Shown: piece after piece, positions 1 to 12,478 of the stretch | Layout: the number at the start of each line of letters is the position of its first letter | Position numbering within the stretch: the stretch's first letter is position 1 | Assembly: GCA_014529385.2 (NCBI GenBank) | Contig: CM043945.1 | Span: forward strand, 93,938,612 to 94,002,611 | Direction of reading: 5' to 3' | Origin: Adiantum capillus-veneris | Lineage: Eukaryota > Streptophyta > Polypodiopsida > Polypodiales > Pteridaceae | DNA: 64,000 bases | The notes under the pieces: model-generated | What the model was told of the DNA's origin: nothing | Databases searched by the model: none | The model's input: the letters and a program-made list of their open reading frames with translations, nothing else | Made by a program: the position numbers and the translations under genes

Positions 1-1110
1 ATGGATCCACGAAGACGGCGGGCTAAATGCTCTCCATCACCTCCAAAACAGAGAAGACCATCGCATACTTCTCCACACCATACTTCAAAGAGGGATGACA
101 AAAAACAAGAGAAGAAAAAGGGAAGAAAGAGGACACCCCCTTCTCCATCTTCTTCATCCTCTTCCTCTTATGAAAGTGATCGTGAAGACAAAGAAGTTCA
201 AGGAAAGAAAAAGGCAAGAAAGATGTCACCCTCTTCTCGATCTTCCTCAAATTCTTCATCTTCTGAAGAAAGTGATGGTGCAACCTTTGAACCATCAAAA
301 AGAAGAGGTCATAGGAAATCCTATGCCGCATGGAAGAGGTTGTCCAAGCTCAAGAAGTTCAAAGAGGGAGGGAAGAGAATCTCTCTTCTTACCTACGATG
401 GTACTTTTGGCTCTATGGACAAAGTCTTGTCCTTTATCCAACAATTCAATGTGGCATTCGGAGATGAGGGCTTCACGGAGTCCTCTAAGCTACGCCATGT
501 AGCTATGCACTTTCAAAAGTCCACTAGACAATGGTGGTCTATCCTACGGGCTAACGATGAAGCTCCACAAACATGGAAAGCTTTAAGAGCTTCCATTATG
601 AAGCAGTCTTTGGCCACCGATGCCAAAGACAAAGTACTCACCGAATGGCGAAGCTTGAAGCTCTCTCCCTATGAATCCATCCACAAATATGTAGACAAGT
701 TTTGGTACCTACAACTCAAACCCACTGTCGTCAAAAAGTTGAATTTTGGAGAGCAAAAGTAGCAATTTTGTGCGGGCTTAACAAAGAAATGGTGGAATAT
801 GTCAACTCCCAAAGGCCACGCACCATATCTGCGGCAATATATCATACTATGGTGGCCTCTCGAATCAATTTCCAAACAGGGGCTAAGAGAAATTCTAAGC
901 CCCCTCAAAACAAGGGTTCCAATGAGCCTAAGGGGAAGGACAATGTCCAAAAGTCTCCTAAGGGAAATTCCAACAAAGCTAAGGAGAAGGGAGTTTACAA
1001 ATGCAAAAATAAACTATGTCCTGAATAGCTTGCACGTTATTGCAAGGATAACCGATGTTTCAAGTGCGGTGAACAAGGGCATGTGTATCGCGCTTGTCCC
1101 CAAAAGAACA
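1..1110 (+). pseudogene. gag: E1 gag (capsid/nucleocapsid), frameshifted
   Basis: Open from base 1 to 762, then continued in another frame past 763. The first 110 residues are rich in Ser, Lys and Arg with poly-Ser runs. They are followed by the Ty3 gag core around residues 125-245, with the typical W-W and L-x-x-W helices. The nucleocapsid zinc knuckle CFKCGEQGHVYRACP (CX2CX4HX4C) lies at 1056-1097 in the continued frame. A stop at about 1024-1028 and the shift near 760 break the protein. The ATG at base 1 is in frame, but nothing upstream is visible, so whether it is the true start is unknown. Confidence 0.8.
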
Positions 1111-1676
1111 ACCGCCATGATCCTCCTAGAGCTACCTTGGTTGAAATCCAAGTGGAGGAAACTCACCACAAAGGATCTCCTCTATGCCATGCTTGGGGAA
1201 AGGTAAGAGAACATGATGCTTTTATTCTCTTTGACCCCGGTTCTACTCATAATTTTATATCTATAGAGTTGGCCACCAAGCTAGGCTTACAAACCTACAA
1301 GATGGGAGATGTCCTACCCGCAGACAGTGCCTTCAAGGGGCAAGAAGCTTTAGTCACTCCCTTAATCAGGAAATTGAGGCTCCATGTCCAAATCTATGTG
1401 GACAAAGAGGACTTCTTTATCTCTCCTCTCAAGCATGAGGATGTAATCCTAGGGGCACCACAGTTTGACCGCCTGCCTGCCGATGTTAAATTTCCTGAAA
1501 GGAGAATCTCCTTTAAGTTCAGGGAAAAAGACATGTATATAGATGCTAAGGAAATGGGTAACACTATCCCCATTGTACATACACCAGCTTTCAACAAGTC
1601 AATAAAGAGCTCTATTTCCGTGTACATGATTTCTGTTAAAGATTCTCAAAATGAACCTAATGTTTTAGCAAAATAA
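1111..1676 (+). pseudogene. E1 retropepsin-type protease
   Basis: Continues the reading frame of the zinc knuckle. The active-site segment reads LFDPGSTHNFIS near 1230-1262; chromoviruses usually have D-S/T-G-S-T-H-N-F, so the second residue of the triad is Pro here. A late ILGAPQFDRL segment near 1447-1475 matches the usual ILG-x-x-W/F-L strand. The frame ends at a TAA at 1674-1676. The domain would process the gag-pol polyprotein; with the Pro substitution and surrounding breaks it is unlikely to be functional. Confidence 0.7.
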
Positions 1677-3005
1677 AATAAAAGCAACCAAAAGGAATTA
1701 GAGTTATCCAATTTTCTCAAGGGGTTTCAAGATGTTTTTATTGACGACATCCCTTGTGAGATACCTCCTAAACGAGGTAATGATGACCATGCAATTGAAC
1801 TTCTTCCAGGAAGTTCACCGCCTAAGAAACCGCCTAAGAAGGGCATGGTTAGGCCTAGCTCATCTCCATTTTGTTCTCTAGTGCCACTAGTGCAAAAGAA
1901 AAATGGCACATATCGTATGTGTGTCGACTATAGAGCACTAAATAGGATCACTATCAAAAATAGGTTTCACGTTCCATGGGTAGAAGACCTATTTGATAAG
2001 CTACAAGGGTCCACCTACTTCAGTATGATTGACCTAAAAAGTGGCTATCATCAAATAAGGATAGTTGATCAAGACATTGTAAAGATCGCATTTTGCACTA
2101 CATTTGGTCTTTACGAATTCATTGTTATGCCTTTTGGCTTCACCAATGCAACAACCACATTCAACTGCTTGATGGAGAAGCTATTCAGGCCTCACCGAAC
2201 CTTTACTATAGTTTTCTTTGATGATATCATCATCTACTCTAATTCATTAGACGAACACAAGCGACACCTCCAGTTAGTATTTCAAGTTCTAAGAGAGAAT
2301 AAACTTTATGTCAATCGAAAGAAAAGTGAATTTTTCTTACAAGAGATTCAGTATTTAGGTCACATTATCTCTCAAGATGGCATCCAAATGGATCCATCAA
2401 AGTTAGAGGTAATAAAAGGATGGCCTAAACCAAGGAATCTTCATGAGTTAAGAAGCTTTATAGGTATGTGCGCATACTATAGACGCTTCATAGAAAAGTT
2501 CTCACTAAGAGCAGGGCCATTACATGACCTAAGAAATAAAAACGTTAGGTACACATGATCTGCCAAGGAGAACAATGCTTTTGAAAAGCTTAAAGAAAAG
2601 CTTATCTCTCAACCTATGCTTACACTACCGGATCTCTCAAAGCCATTTGAGGTCCAATGTGATGCTTGTGGTGATTGCCTTAGAGCTGTTTTGCTTCAAT
2701 AATGGCACACCATAGGCTATGAAAGTCGAAGGCTCCACCCTGTTGAGCAAGCTCAAGGAATATATGAAAAGGAACTCCTTGCAATTCTACATGCCTTAGA
2801 CTCATGGAAGCACTATTTATTGGGGACTCCTTTCATTTTGCGAATGGATCACCGAAGTCTTAAGTACTTCATGATGCAGATCAAGCTCTCCGACAAAAAA
2901 ATGAGGTGGGTAAATTTCCTTTTTCAATTTTATTTTCATATTGCTCACATTGCTGGCAAGCATAATCAAGTAGCCAATGCACTCTCAAGACGGCCGAGAG
3001 TGAAT
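1677..3005 (+). pseudogene. pol: E1 reverse transcriptase and RNase H
   Basis: RT motifs in order: NGTYRMCVDYRALN near 1900, FSMIDLKSGYHQIRI near 2020, MPFGFTNA near 2129, the catalytic FFDD (family Y/F-x-D-D) near 2217-2227, and YLGHIIS near 2355. The connection ends in HELRSFIGMCAYYRRFI. A TGA at 2557-2559 and another stop at 2701 separate RT from the RNase H part (FEVQCDACGD, DSWKHYLLG, RMDHRSLKYF, NALSRR at 2640-3000). The stop before RI leaves the C-terminal half open from 2820. This copies genomic RNA into cDNA and removes RNA in the hybrid. Confidence 0.88.
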
Positions 3006-4262
3006 GCGGTTTCCATAGAAACTCACAATGATCTATCTTCTATGATAGATGAGTATGCTATTGATCTCAATTTTAGAGATGTGATTCCAGCCTTTGCACT
3101 AGGGAAGAAAGAGGAACCATTTACTATACAAGATGGTTATCTTCTCTATGGTAATAGACTATTGGATACTAGCTCACTACGTAAGAAAGTAATGTATGAA
3201 TCTCATGCTCCTCCTTATGCAGGGCATAGAGGGATTCAATCTACACTAAAGGGGATTGAAACATATTTCTATTGGCCTACCATGAAAGCAAACATACAAG
3301 AGTATGTTTCTAAATGTGTGATATGCCAAAAGACAAAGTTTGATAGAGGGAAGCAACCTGGATTGCTTCAAACTTTGCCAATCCCTAATTCACCATGGGA
3401 GATCATATCCATGGATTTTATCTTTGGATTTCCTAAGTCTATCCATGGGAATACAGAAATATGGACGATAGTAGACAGGTTCAGTAAACAAGCTCATTTT
3501 ATACCTGTCAAAAAGACTATCAAAGCCCATCAAATGGCAACCCTCTTCATTTCACAAATCTTCAAGTACCATGGCTTGCCAATGTCCATAGTGTCGGATA
3601 GAGATCCTAGAATGACCAGTAAATTCTGGAAGGATCTCTTTGATAATAATTTAGGAACAAGACTAAACTTCTCTTCGGCCTATCACCTGCAAACAGATGG
3701 CCAAAGTGAAATAGCTAACCTAACAATTCTCGATCTACTAAAAACCTATGTAATGGAAGTAGATCATAGATCTAAATGAGAGAAGTACTTACCCTTAGTG
3801 GAGTATGCCTACAATAACACTGTATACTACCATGGGAAAAGAACCTGTTGAGGTAATTGAGGGAAGATCAGAAATTTTCTTGCTACTTAAGGTACACGGG
3901 AAGGTCTTCGCTGCAAATGAGGAGAGCCGAGACCTACAAGAATCTTTCCAAAAGATTAAGGATGCTATCTCTATCTCATGGAAAAGGCAAAATGTTGTTG
4001 TTGAAAAGCACAGAAAATCCCAAGCCTTTAAAGAAAATGATTGGGTCTTAATCAAATTTCCCAAGGCTCGATCAAGGAACACGACGGGCAAGAATCCTAC
4101 GGGACACCAAAAGTACTATGCTAAGTTAGCAAAAAGGTACTATGGTCCCTTCCAGATTCTTAGGCCAATCAATGAGATGGCATGTCAGCTCAAGTTGCCC
4201 AACCATTGGCTCATACACAATGCTTTCCATGTGAGCCTACTAAAGCCTTACAAAGGAGATCG
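3006..4262 (+). pseudogene. pol: E1 integrase
   Basis: HHCC zinc-binding region: the second half is visible as CVICQKTKFDRG near 3315. The catalytic core has WEIISMDFIFGFP with the first Asp near 3414, IVSDRDPRMTS with the second Asp near 3597, and QTDGQSEIANLT with the Glu near 3705. A TGA at 3777-3779 is followed by a frameshift. The C-terminal GPY/F-like module (RYYGPFQIL) is at about 4136-4165, followed by HNAFHVSLLKPYKG. The enzyme would join cDNA ends to chromosomal DNA; this copy is interrupted. Confidence 0.85.
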
Positions 4263-4450
4263 AGGACCAAGAAGAGGTGCTGCAACCCGAGTCCATTCTC
4301 CGATATGAAGACAAGGTACTAAGAGGCGGTTATACTAACCGATGATATCTTATTAACTTTATGAATTATCCTTTTGAAGATGCTAGATGAATGCAAGGAA
4401 TACAGTTAAAGGATAATCTAAACCTTGTCAATGCTTACAATGCTTCCCAA
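4263..4450 (+). pseudogene. E1 chromodomain (broken)
   Basis: Reading in the frame one base away from the integrase C-terminus gives the segment ILRYEDKVLRGGYTNR, a stop, YLINFMNYPFEDAR, a stop, then MQGIQLKDNLNLVNAYNA. This matches the chromodomain at the end of plant chromovirus integrases, known to steer integration towards particular chromatin. The second stop falls where the family has Trp (usual 'KWMQ'). The frame used by the integrase instead ends at a TGA near 4306, so the chromodomain is cut off by a frameshift. Confidence 0.75.
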
Positions 4451-4809
4451 GAGTAATAAAATGTACAAATGTTAAAAATGATCAAAAGTTTTGTCTTATA
4501 AGACTCTCTTTTTCTTTATTGTGCACAAAAATGAAGTAGTATGCATGCTTAGATCAAGTTTGCGGAGACAACGTCTCCTGAACACCAAGTAGAGATTGTC
4601 ACTCCACTATGGAAGATGATAGGACTAATGTGCAGACATGCTTGCAGAAGCCTCAGGCTCTCAAGCGCCAAATGGACTAGTCATCCATTCTAGAATGATG
4701 TTGTAGGGTAACATAGGGATCCTCTACCCGCTAGGAAAAGGACTATTGAATATGCTTTATCTTCTCTACCCCATAGTCGAGAACGACTATGATTTCAAGA
4801 GAGAGGTAA
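4451..4809 (+). other. E1 3' untranslated region with polypurine tract
   Basis: No coding signal. A purine run at 4794-4809 (ends GAGAGAGGTAA) immediately precedes a TG dinucleotide at 4810 and is the best candidate polypurine tract for plus-strand priming. The rest is AT-rich. Confidence 0.5.
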
Positions 4810-5666
4810 TGTCATAATAATCAATATCTAGTTCTCCTAAATGATTTTCTCATGTTAAACTGATCATTTAATATGGGGAAGTGCCAGGGGAGAAAAGGCT
4901 AGAATATTGGTTAAGCTAGCATACCAGCCACAATAGGGATTCAAAGGAGGAAAAAAAGGGATCCAAAGCGGGAGCCATCTGCAAAAGAGCAATGTGCAAC
5001 AATGGGCTTAAAAGACCCTAAGGTTCAGCCCTTTAAGACTTCCAAAATGCTAAGGTTCCAAAATTCAAAAGTTGTGTGTAAAGGCCAAACACTAGGGAAA
5101 TTGGATGCTTAGTGTGTGTCACAAAAAGTCTTTGTCAATCCCTACATAGGAGGGGGCAAGCCTTGCAAGTAGGGGATGAGAGAGAAACTCTCACACACAC
5201 ACACAAGCTCCCTTTACACAAAGGGAATGAGGGACACATGTCATTTCCCTAGCCTAGATGCCCACAAGGCGTACCCAATTCCTATTGGATGGTCTTGGAG
5301 GTGGACCAATGAGAATTAGGCTAGAGTAAATCTATTCTAATTAATTTAAAAACACTTAATAAAAGAACCAATAAGAATGAAGCTCTCTAGAAGACTATTG
5401 CACAGTCTAAAGGGGACCAATGAGCATTCAAGAGCCCAATGGCTTGCCTGATTCCCATCGGCGAGGAGGAAAAGGGGTCCAATGAGGGTTTAGTTGAATT
5501 AAATAATTACCTATATCTCTCACAAAAGAGGAAATGGGGACACATGTAAGAAGGCTATCACTTAGGCTGCTTAATTACCATTGGCTAAGCCTGGGGAGGT
5601 CTAATAGGATGCTAGCAAGAGGGGTCGACCGAGAGAGAGAGGGGGATGATTTTTTCAAGGAATTAT

Positions 5667-5705
5667 CACACACACACACACACTCACACACACACACTCA
5701 CACAA
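5667..5705. repeat. (CA)n microsatellite, target of the LARD insertion
   Basis: About 39 bp of CA repeats with interspersed CTCA units. The LARD element sits at its right edge; the final CACAA is the target duplication. Confidence 0.9.
5701..5705. repeat. Target-site duplication, left copy (CACAA)
   Basis: CACAA immediately before the 5' LTR, matched exactly by CACAA at 13432-13436 immediately after the 3' LTR. Five bp is the usual size for Ty3/gypsy-type integration. Confidence 0.85.
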
Positions 5706-6658
5706 TGTTAGCAGCGGCTAACACAGGCTACACCATTTATGAACCAAGTTGTGGATGTGTCATAGTGCACAATATTTACTTTTCATTGTATAGGGCTTGG
5801 GTTCATTTAGGAGTTCCAAAGTTGTATGAGTCTAGCCTAGAGAGCTCACTTTATCCCATAGTTGAAGGGTTTGAGGCCCAAAACTATAAAAGAGCCCTAT
5901 GCTTAATGAGAGGTCATTCTTGAGTGGTCCTTTTGAGAACTCTCTCCCTAGAGGAGGTCTTGATGGCCTAGCCTTTGAGCTTAATGCCCATGCTTAGAAG
6001 GCTAGTGCTAATCACATGTAATTAGTGTAATCCTCTCTTAATTAATCTAGTATTCATTATGTTATCAATCATGTTTATCTACTTTCCTTCATTGTTTTGA
6101 AGTGTTGATCTTCTCTAATCTAACTCTTACTTATGCTAAGCTACTCCGATTAGTGGAGTCCTTATCTAACTCTCTCGATTAAGCGGAGTGGGTCTACTCG
6201 TGATTGAGGGATTAGAGTTGTCCTCTAATGGTGTGCTTGTGTGTGTGTAGGTTTAAGAAGCCTTGAGCTTAATTTGATTATGTGTGACTTGATTTGGACA
6301 CCATGATGGGCATGGTTGGGGTGGCCGACTTGAATGCGATCTTGTGTGCTTAATCGTCAATGCATGAATTAGAGTTGTGCTTGAGAGATTCCAAGATTAG
6401 TGTGTTTCACTTCGTTGCTTGATGTGTGTAGATGATTGATTGAAATTGATGCTTGATGTGCGATTAGCATTAGTTGATTTGGGATGATTTCTATTTGCAT
6501 TGGAGGATGCACGCTCTTGAATCCTCTCAATCTTTGCATCCGATGACGCTCTCGCACATTCTTTGTGTGATGCCTCCAAGCCCTAGCCGGGTCATGCTCT
6601 CTCTCTCCGGATTGATAGATTTGTGGGAGATTGCCTATGCTATGGCGATCCTCCAACA
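5706..6658 (+). repeat. LARD 5' LTR
   Basis: Begins TGTTAGCAGCGGCTAACA and ends CTCCAACA, i.e. TG...CA. The first 18 bp can fold as a 7-bp hairpin (TGTTAGC / GCTAACA). Same length (953 bp) and about 98% identical to 12479-13431. A TATAAAAG box lies 180 bp in. Confidence 0.93.
5885..5892 (+). promoter_or_regulatory. TATA box of LARD 5' LTR
   Basis: TATAAAAG in the context AACTATAAAAGAGCC, about 180 bp from the LTR start. The same box is at 12658-12665 in the 3' LTR. Likely marks the U3/R boundary, with transcription starting about 25-30 bp downstream. Confidence 0.7.
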
Positions 6659-6659
6659 T

Positions 6660-6678
6660 TGGCGCCGCTGCCGGGGAC
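6660..6678 (+). other. LARD primer-binding site, tRNA-Asp type
   Basis: TGGCGCCGCTGCCGGGGAC begins 2 bp after the 5' LTR. It closely matches the complement of the plant tRNA-Asp 3' end used by Tat/Athila-type elements. It would prime minus-strand cDNA. Confidence 0.82.
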
Positions 6679-6679
6679 G

Positions 6680-9600
6680 GGTTGCCTACGCTACTGGAGT
6701 TGAGGTTGCAAAAGATAAGAGTAATTTGATTACCAATTTCTTGTAATTAAGTAGGATTTGATTTGTGTGTAGTATAATTAGGTTTAATTGGATGTGTATA
6801 GAGTCGTTTCACCCCAAAAACCCCTAAGTTCTCTTTTGATTTTGCTAATTTTTCACTAACCTTCACTAATTTTTCATCCTATTCTTGCTAATTTCGTGCT
6901 AATTATACTAATTCCATGCTAATTTTATGCGAATTGTGCTAATCTAACCACTAATTTTGATTTGGAATGTATGCTAAATCCCCTTAATCGAGGAAGATCG
7001 TCACTCTTAATTGCTCTAATCTATGCCTAATCATGTTATTGAGTGTTGATTTTAGTCAATTTTTTGATCAATTTTGGACCGAATCGGAGTTGCACACATG
7101 TGTGTGCATGATGGAATCGTCGCGTGGAGCAAGGATTAGCTTGGATACAATCAATTGTAAGTGGATTGACCTACTCCGTTTAATTTTTGATTGATTAAGT
7201 TGATCCCATTGAGTTGCTAAATCATCGCTAAAATTAGGTGTGTGTGCCTAATTGATGGAATTTATGCCTAATTTGATGAAATTGGAATGAAATTGGATGC
7301 CTAGATGCTTGATGAATGGTAGTTTTGCATAAATTGTGTGTGAAAATCACTAAATTGATGCGTATGTGAGGCTATTCCGGTCATGGAGTAGGCCTAATTG
7401 CCAAAATTTGGGCAAGATTTGAATGTGTGTGCCCATTTTAAATAACTTTGATGAGAAGATTTATGGTCAAATTGAACACCTAAATGCTTGTAGATTGATG
7501 ATTTTGCAAGAAATGTGTGTGCAAGCATTAGGAATTGGCCTAATTTTGTTGCTAATTGAGCAAAAATTGGATTTGTGCACCTAATTTTTGTGTGTGTGCA
7601 ATGCTAAATTGAGTTAAAATTGGATCAATTTTTGATTAAAATTGAGTTAATTTAGCATGTATATACTCATGTATGTGTGATCAAGTGTGCAATTGATGAA
7701 ATGCAATGAGTGTTCAATGAAATTTTTGCACAAATCGATGGCCTAAATTTAGGTGTGTGTGCCTAATTAATGGCCAATTATGCCTAAAATGGGGATGAAT
7801 AGTTGGTAGCAAGTACCAATTATGATGATTATTAGACCTAAAGATTGGTGTGTACATAATTGATCAATTTGGGATTTTGATGTGAATGACTCAATTTGTG
7901 CGTAATTGGGGATGATTGAGGTACAATGCCATTACCACATATGCTAAATTGATTAGATATGGTGTACTTGTAGTTTTCCACAATCACGTATGAATGACGA
8001 AGATAAATCGGGTTCAACGATTAAGGCTATTGGATATGAGCAATTAAAATTGCAATGATTAAAAAACGGCTTAAATTGACCAATGTTTTGTGCCAATTGG
8101 ATTAAAGTGACCGAGGATAGTGGAAATGAGCAATTCATATTGCAGTGATTACGGTCAGTTTTAAAATGGTCAATGAGAGAACAAATGTGATGGTATTGCT
8201 TAAGTGTGTGCTCAAATGACTAGCATTTTGCATTGATTTGAACTTGAAACTTGATTATTTGTGTGGACATAAATCCAAATTAGAATCATGTGTCCAAGCA
8301 AGCAAGTGAGTGAAGCAAACCAAATGAGAGATTGGGTATCATGTGCATGTTGTTAAATTTGGGAAAATTTTGAGATGTGATCGGAGGAGTGAAAACCGAC
8401 ATAAACGTAAATGCTAAGTATCAATACACATTGGAATGGCCTTGTATATTCATTGCAAATGATAATTGATCCTTTTTTAAGATTGTATGTACTCAATGCT
8501 TAAGTGGCCGATCTTGTGACAGACGGAGAATGTCTCTCTCTCTCTCACACCCGTGTGAACATGCCCTTCATGTTTTTATTTTTGGCATATCAACTTTGGC
8601 TTTATCTACTTGGAGCCCCAAGCCCGCCAACTGCCAGGCCGCTACTCTCTCACACACACACTCACACACACAATCCTCAAAAGGCGAGGACTCGGCCCCG
8701 AGTTCTCTCTGCCGCATTGGCTCGCTACAAGACGCATGACCCTCATGATGCCCATTGGCGCGCACGATCAGCCAAACACACACTCAAAGCCGCTGACCCC
8801 GCTGATTCCGTGGAGCAGCCTTGACTCGCTACTGCCAAACAAGCACACACACCGCTTACCTCAGCAGCGCAGGCCATCACACACACACACACACACACAC
8901 ACACTGGCAATCTCGCTATCTTGCAGCGGCTCCACAGCCCGCCACTTGCTCGTGCCCATGTGCTATGCCAACTTTGGCGCACACCGTCCACATCACACAC
9001 GTTGCCGACGCGGAGCCGACCCCACACGGCGGCCAGTTATGGTTCTCAGAAGACACACACACACACACGCAGCAGCCTCGTCTGCTTTCAATTCAAAGAA
9101 AACTGGCGTGGTGCACATGCAGGTAGTGGCCAAACTCTGCCGCCTTGGACGAGTTGAACGGGCTCGCAATTGCAGCCTGCTGGTCCACTTGCAAGAATCC
9201 CAGATTCTCTTAGCTCTCGTCCACGGCTCTCGTCCACGGCTCAGCCCGACCTGCCCGACCTGTCTTGCCGTGCGGCTTGCCCGACAGAACTACTCTCGGC
9301 TACACTTTTTGCTCGCCTCTGCAGCCGACTCAGGCCGTCATGCACCAGCTGTTGTCATCACAAGCACTCAACATCTATGCATACCAACACATTGGCACAA
9401 TACTCACAACCGAGCTCCTCCTCTGCTCCTCAGTCCGCCACAGTCGGGACTCGAGCAGATTTTCGACTCCAGCAAGCTAAAGATGAAAATAAAAATAAAA
9501 AAATAAAAATAAAATAATAAAAATAAAAGGATTACCATCATCAAGAAGTGATTCCCACCTTGGTAAGTTCGAAATATCAAGATAAATGGTCGCGAGCCTA

Positions 9601-12465
9601 TCCAGACGTCAAAATTTTGGTTCGCCCAAACTTACATTGAAGGGATCATTAGTCTGCACATTGTGGAGTTTTTAGCACTATCATTTGTGAGAGACTGAGC
9701 TATCCGCCTTGTACTCCTTCATTGGACAATCACATGTTCTTCTTTTTATGATTTGTATTAAATTAAATTTGCTAGTTTAAGAGCTAGAATGCGGGCATTG
9801 AGTATGTACCAAGATGGTGTGATCATTTCCATGCATCGAAAAACTTCGTTGGACATATCTATTTGGCTTGTGGAGGGTTGAGTGCTCGATTTTTCACGAT
9901 TTTCATTGCACAAAATGGATAAATCTTTTGGGCATGCATATGTCTATATTATAGAGAGCTACAGTAGACATTGAAGGGACGATTGGTGAAAATTATGTGT
10001 CAAAATTTGAGCTTGGCATTGCTTGATACATTCTAGTGCTCGACTTGAATGCAAAAATCATTGCAAGTACTAAAATCGAGTTGAGGAGGCGACCATGAGA
10101 GGGCAATAAAATTTTGGGCTTATGATTGTTCTTAAATTCTTTTAGTGCTTGTATTGTGTGACCATATGAATGTATAGCACTAATCAATAATCTTTTTTGA
10201 AGGGATGGTGGCCAAAGATACAACACAAGGTTTTGATGCCTCGAGGGAGCTTCAATTCTTTTCATTTTACGCTCTCTTTTTCCCTTGCTATGCATGCCAT
10301 ATGAGTGCTAGTTGGATGTGATCATCGAAGGTGTGCATGAAAGTTTGGGTTTGGCATTGATTGTACATTTTTAGTGTTTGATTCAAATGAAAAATCCTTG
10401 CACAACACTAACATTGAGCTTGTTTTGATGGACAAGAGTGTGAGTAAAAATTTGAACTTGGCTTTGTGCAAGTTTTAGTGCTTGTATTGGATGATCAAAA
10501 GCTAAAGAGCACTAATGATTTTTTGAAGGAATGTGGACGAAGTGTGTGTTCAAATGATCCAAGAAGGGGTCATCATTGAAAAATATTGCAAAATGTGGCT
10601 AATTAGAGCCATTCCAAATGTGGGGATTAAAGTTGTAATGCTAGCTCATAGACTTGTCACAAAAGTTAATTTTTTCATTTGAGCTAGTGTTTAGTCAACT
10701 TTTTGAGCTTTTTAAGTACAAATTTGGCTAGTAAGAGCCTTTCATTTTCATTTCATCGAGTTGCAGTCATCTCTAGCTCATAGATTGCACTCAAAAATGT
10801 AAAATTTCATGTGAGCTAGTTGTTAGCCAACTTTTTGAAAAGCTTTAAATTGTAAAATTCGACTTTTCAAGAGTCACTTCATTTCATCAAAGTTGCATTA
10901 TGTTTTAGCTCTTGGCTTGTTTTAAATTCCATAATTCAAGAGAGTTAGAAACTAGTCAACTTTGAATCGTGAATGAGAGATGATAAAAATTGCACTATTT
11001 GCTTATGTAGAAGCATTTTATCTCTCTCATTGTTGTTGTGTATGCATAAATTTGCTACATTAGAGCATCATGTGCATAACCAAAGGCATTTTTTTCCCTT
11101 GGGTTTTTTCCCTTTGGCAAATTTGGGTATGCAAGACCCTAGCTTTAGGTTTTCATTAATGTTTTTTGTGTGCTTTTGGCTTTCAATAATTGGCTTTTGT
11201 AGCTTGTGTTTTCACTTAGCTTCAAAAGTCTTCTTTTGCAAATAAAAACGATCAAGAGACTTCTCTACACAAAGGGGATGCTTGCTCAAGGATGCTCAAA
11301 GAGCATGAATAGGTGTAATCCTTCCATGATTTGGCTCTTTGTTCATCTCTCCATTCTATTGCTTGGTTTCAGTGAAATTTTGCTTCTAAGCTATGGTATT
11401 TTCATGTTAGAAATCTAGGAATCGTAAAGATTCAACACCCTACTTTGTGAAAATTAACTCACAAAAAATTAGGTTTTATGTATGTTAATCATAGGTAATT
11501 GGCCTTGCCCTTAGGTTAATGTAGGTTCATTTCTTGCTAGTCCTAGATTCTTAGTGATAGTCGTAATATTCCACTCATTTTTGTCATGACCTAGGGCTAT
11601 GATTAGGCTTTAATCTTTTTAGTCCAATTGCCATAAACATCTCATAAAGGAAGCAATAAAAATATGCTAAAAAATGAACCATGAAGCAAAGAAGTACCCC
11701 AAAAAAAAAAAAAGGTAGCAAAAATGCTACTAAGGCACATGAAAATAAAAATTCTATGTTATGTTGTGTCTATGTGAGGCCTAGCACCTTATTGGCACTT
11801 GGTAGGCGAGGGGAATCACCTTGGCTCGCTTGGTCAAGGCCCTAAACCGATGCCCTGGGTTGATAGGGGTTAGCCGTCGCCTTGGTAAGCTAGTAGGCTT
11901 TTGGAACACCTTCTTGAGGGTTCAAGGAGCTGAGAGTCGCACCTAAACTTGCCTTGGGGTGGTAGCCTTGTGAATATTGTGCTTTAATTTTACAATGAAT
12001 GACTAAATCAACACTTCCATGAGCTTCAAAATTTTTTGACAATGTACTAATAGATTAGGAGCTTTTTTATAGCCCATAGACATGATAGACTTGAATGATT
12101 TATTAAGATTGTTCACATAGTTTTTAGGCTAGTAGGTTTATGAACTTGCATTAGCCTAGGGTCATAATTGATTACTTGTGTTTCATGCATAAAACTGAAA
12201 TTTCAACTGGTCTAATCTTCACAATAGTTTGAGTATTTTTTTGCTTTATATTTTCTAGTTTTTGACTATGATTGACCCATCTTTTAGAAGCAAAAAATCA
12301 CTTTGCATGATTGTTCATTTGTGCTTTATGTTTTATTCATTCTTGGTGGCCTTTGTTCTCATTACTTGTTCTTATGTTTTGCAGCTTAACATTTCTTCCA
12401 AATACTTGCTTCATACCATGTCACCATGTTTTGCTTCACCGGCACACGAGGACGTGCGCCAAATT
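6680..12465 (+). other. LARD internal region, non-coding
   Basis: AT-rich DNA with scattered TGTGTG and CACA tracts and a run of 13 A at about 11701-11713. Reading frames are short and their translations show no family motif. Apart from the GC-richer island (8519-9480), a second GC-richer stretch at about 11770-11960 is visible, with no assignable function. Confidence 0.7.
8519..9480 (+). other. GC- and CA-rich island inside LARD, followed by A-rich tail
   Basis: About 960 bp that differs from its AT-rich surroundings: many (CA)n tracts and C-rich segments, open in several frames at once (longest 8610-9506, 298 codons). It is followed at 9481-9529 by an A-rich tract of AAAAT units. The open frames are better explained by composition than by coding. 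A retroposed insertion is possible, but I see no flanking duplication. Confidence 0.5.
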
Positions 12466-12478
12466 AGGAAGGGCGGAA
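12466..12478 (+). other. LARD polypurine tract
   Basis: AGGAAGGGCGGAA directly before the 3' LTR, with one pyrimidine. Expected primer for plus-strand synthesis. Confidence 0.75.

Noticed and set aside
6660-6678. tRNA gene fragment
   Set aside because: Matches only the tRNA 3' end complement and abuts an LTR, so it is a primer-binding site.
8610-9506. 298-codon open frame as a LARD protein
   Set aside because: Several frames are open at once over (CA)n and C-rich DNA; the translation is rich in His-Thr repeats with no family motif. Composition explains it.
11770-11960. GC-richer block near the LARD 3' end as a structured RNA
   Set aside because: Several GGCTCG/CCTTGG segments could pair, but no stable unique fold or family could be recognised by reading.
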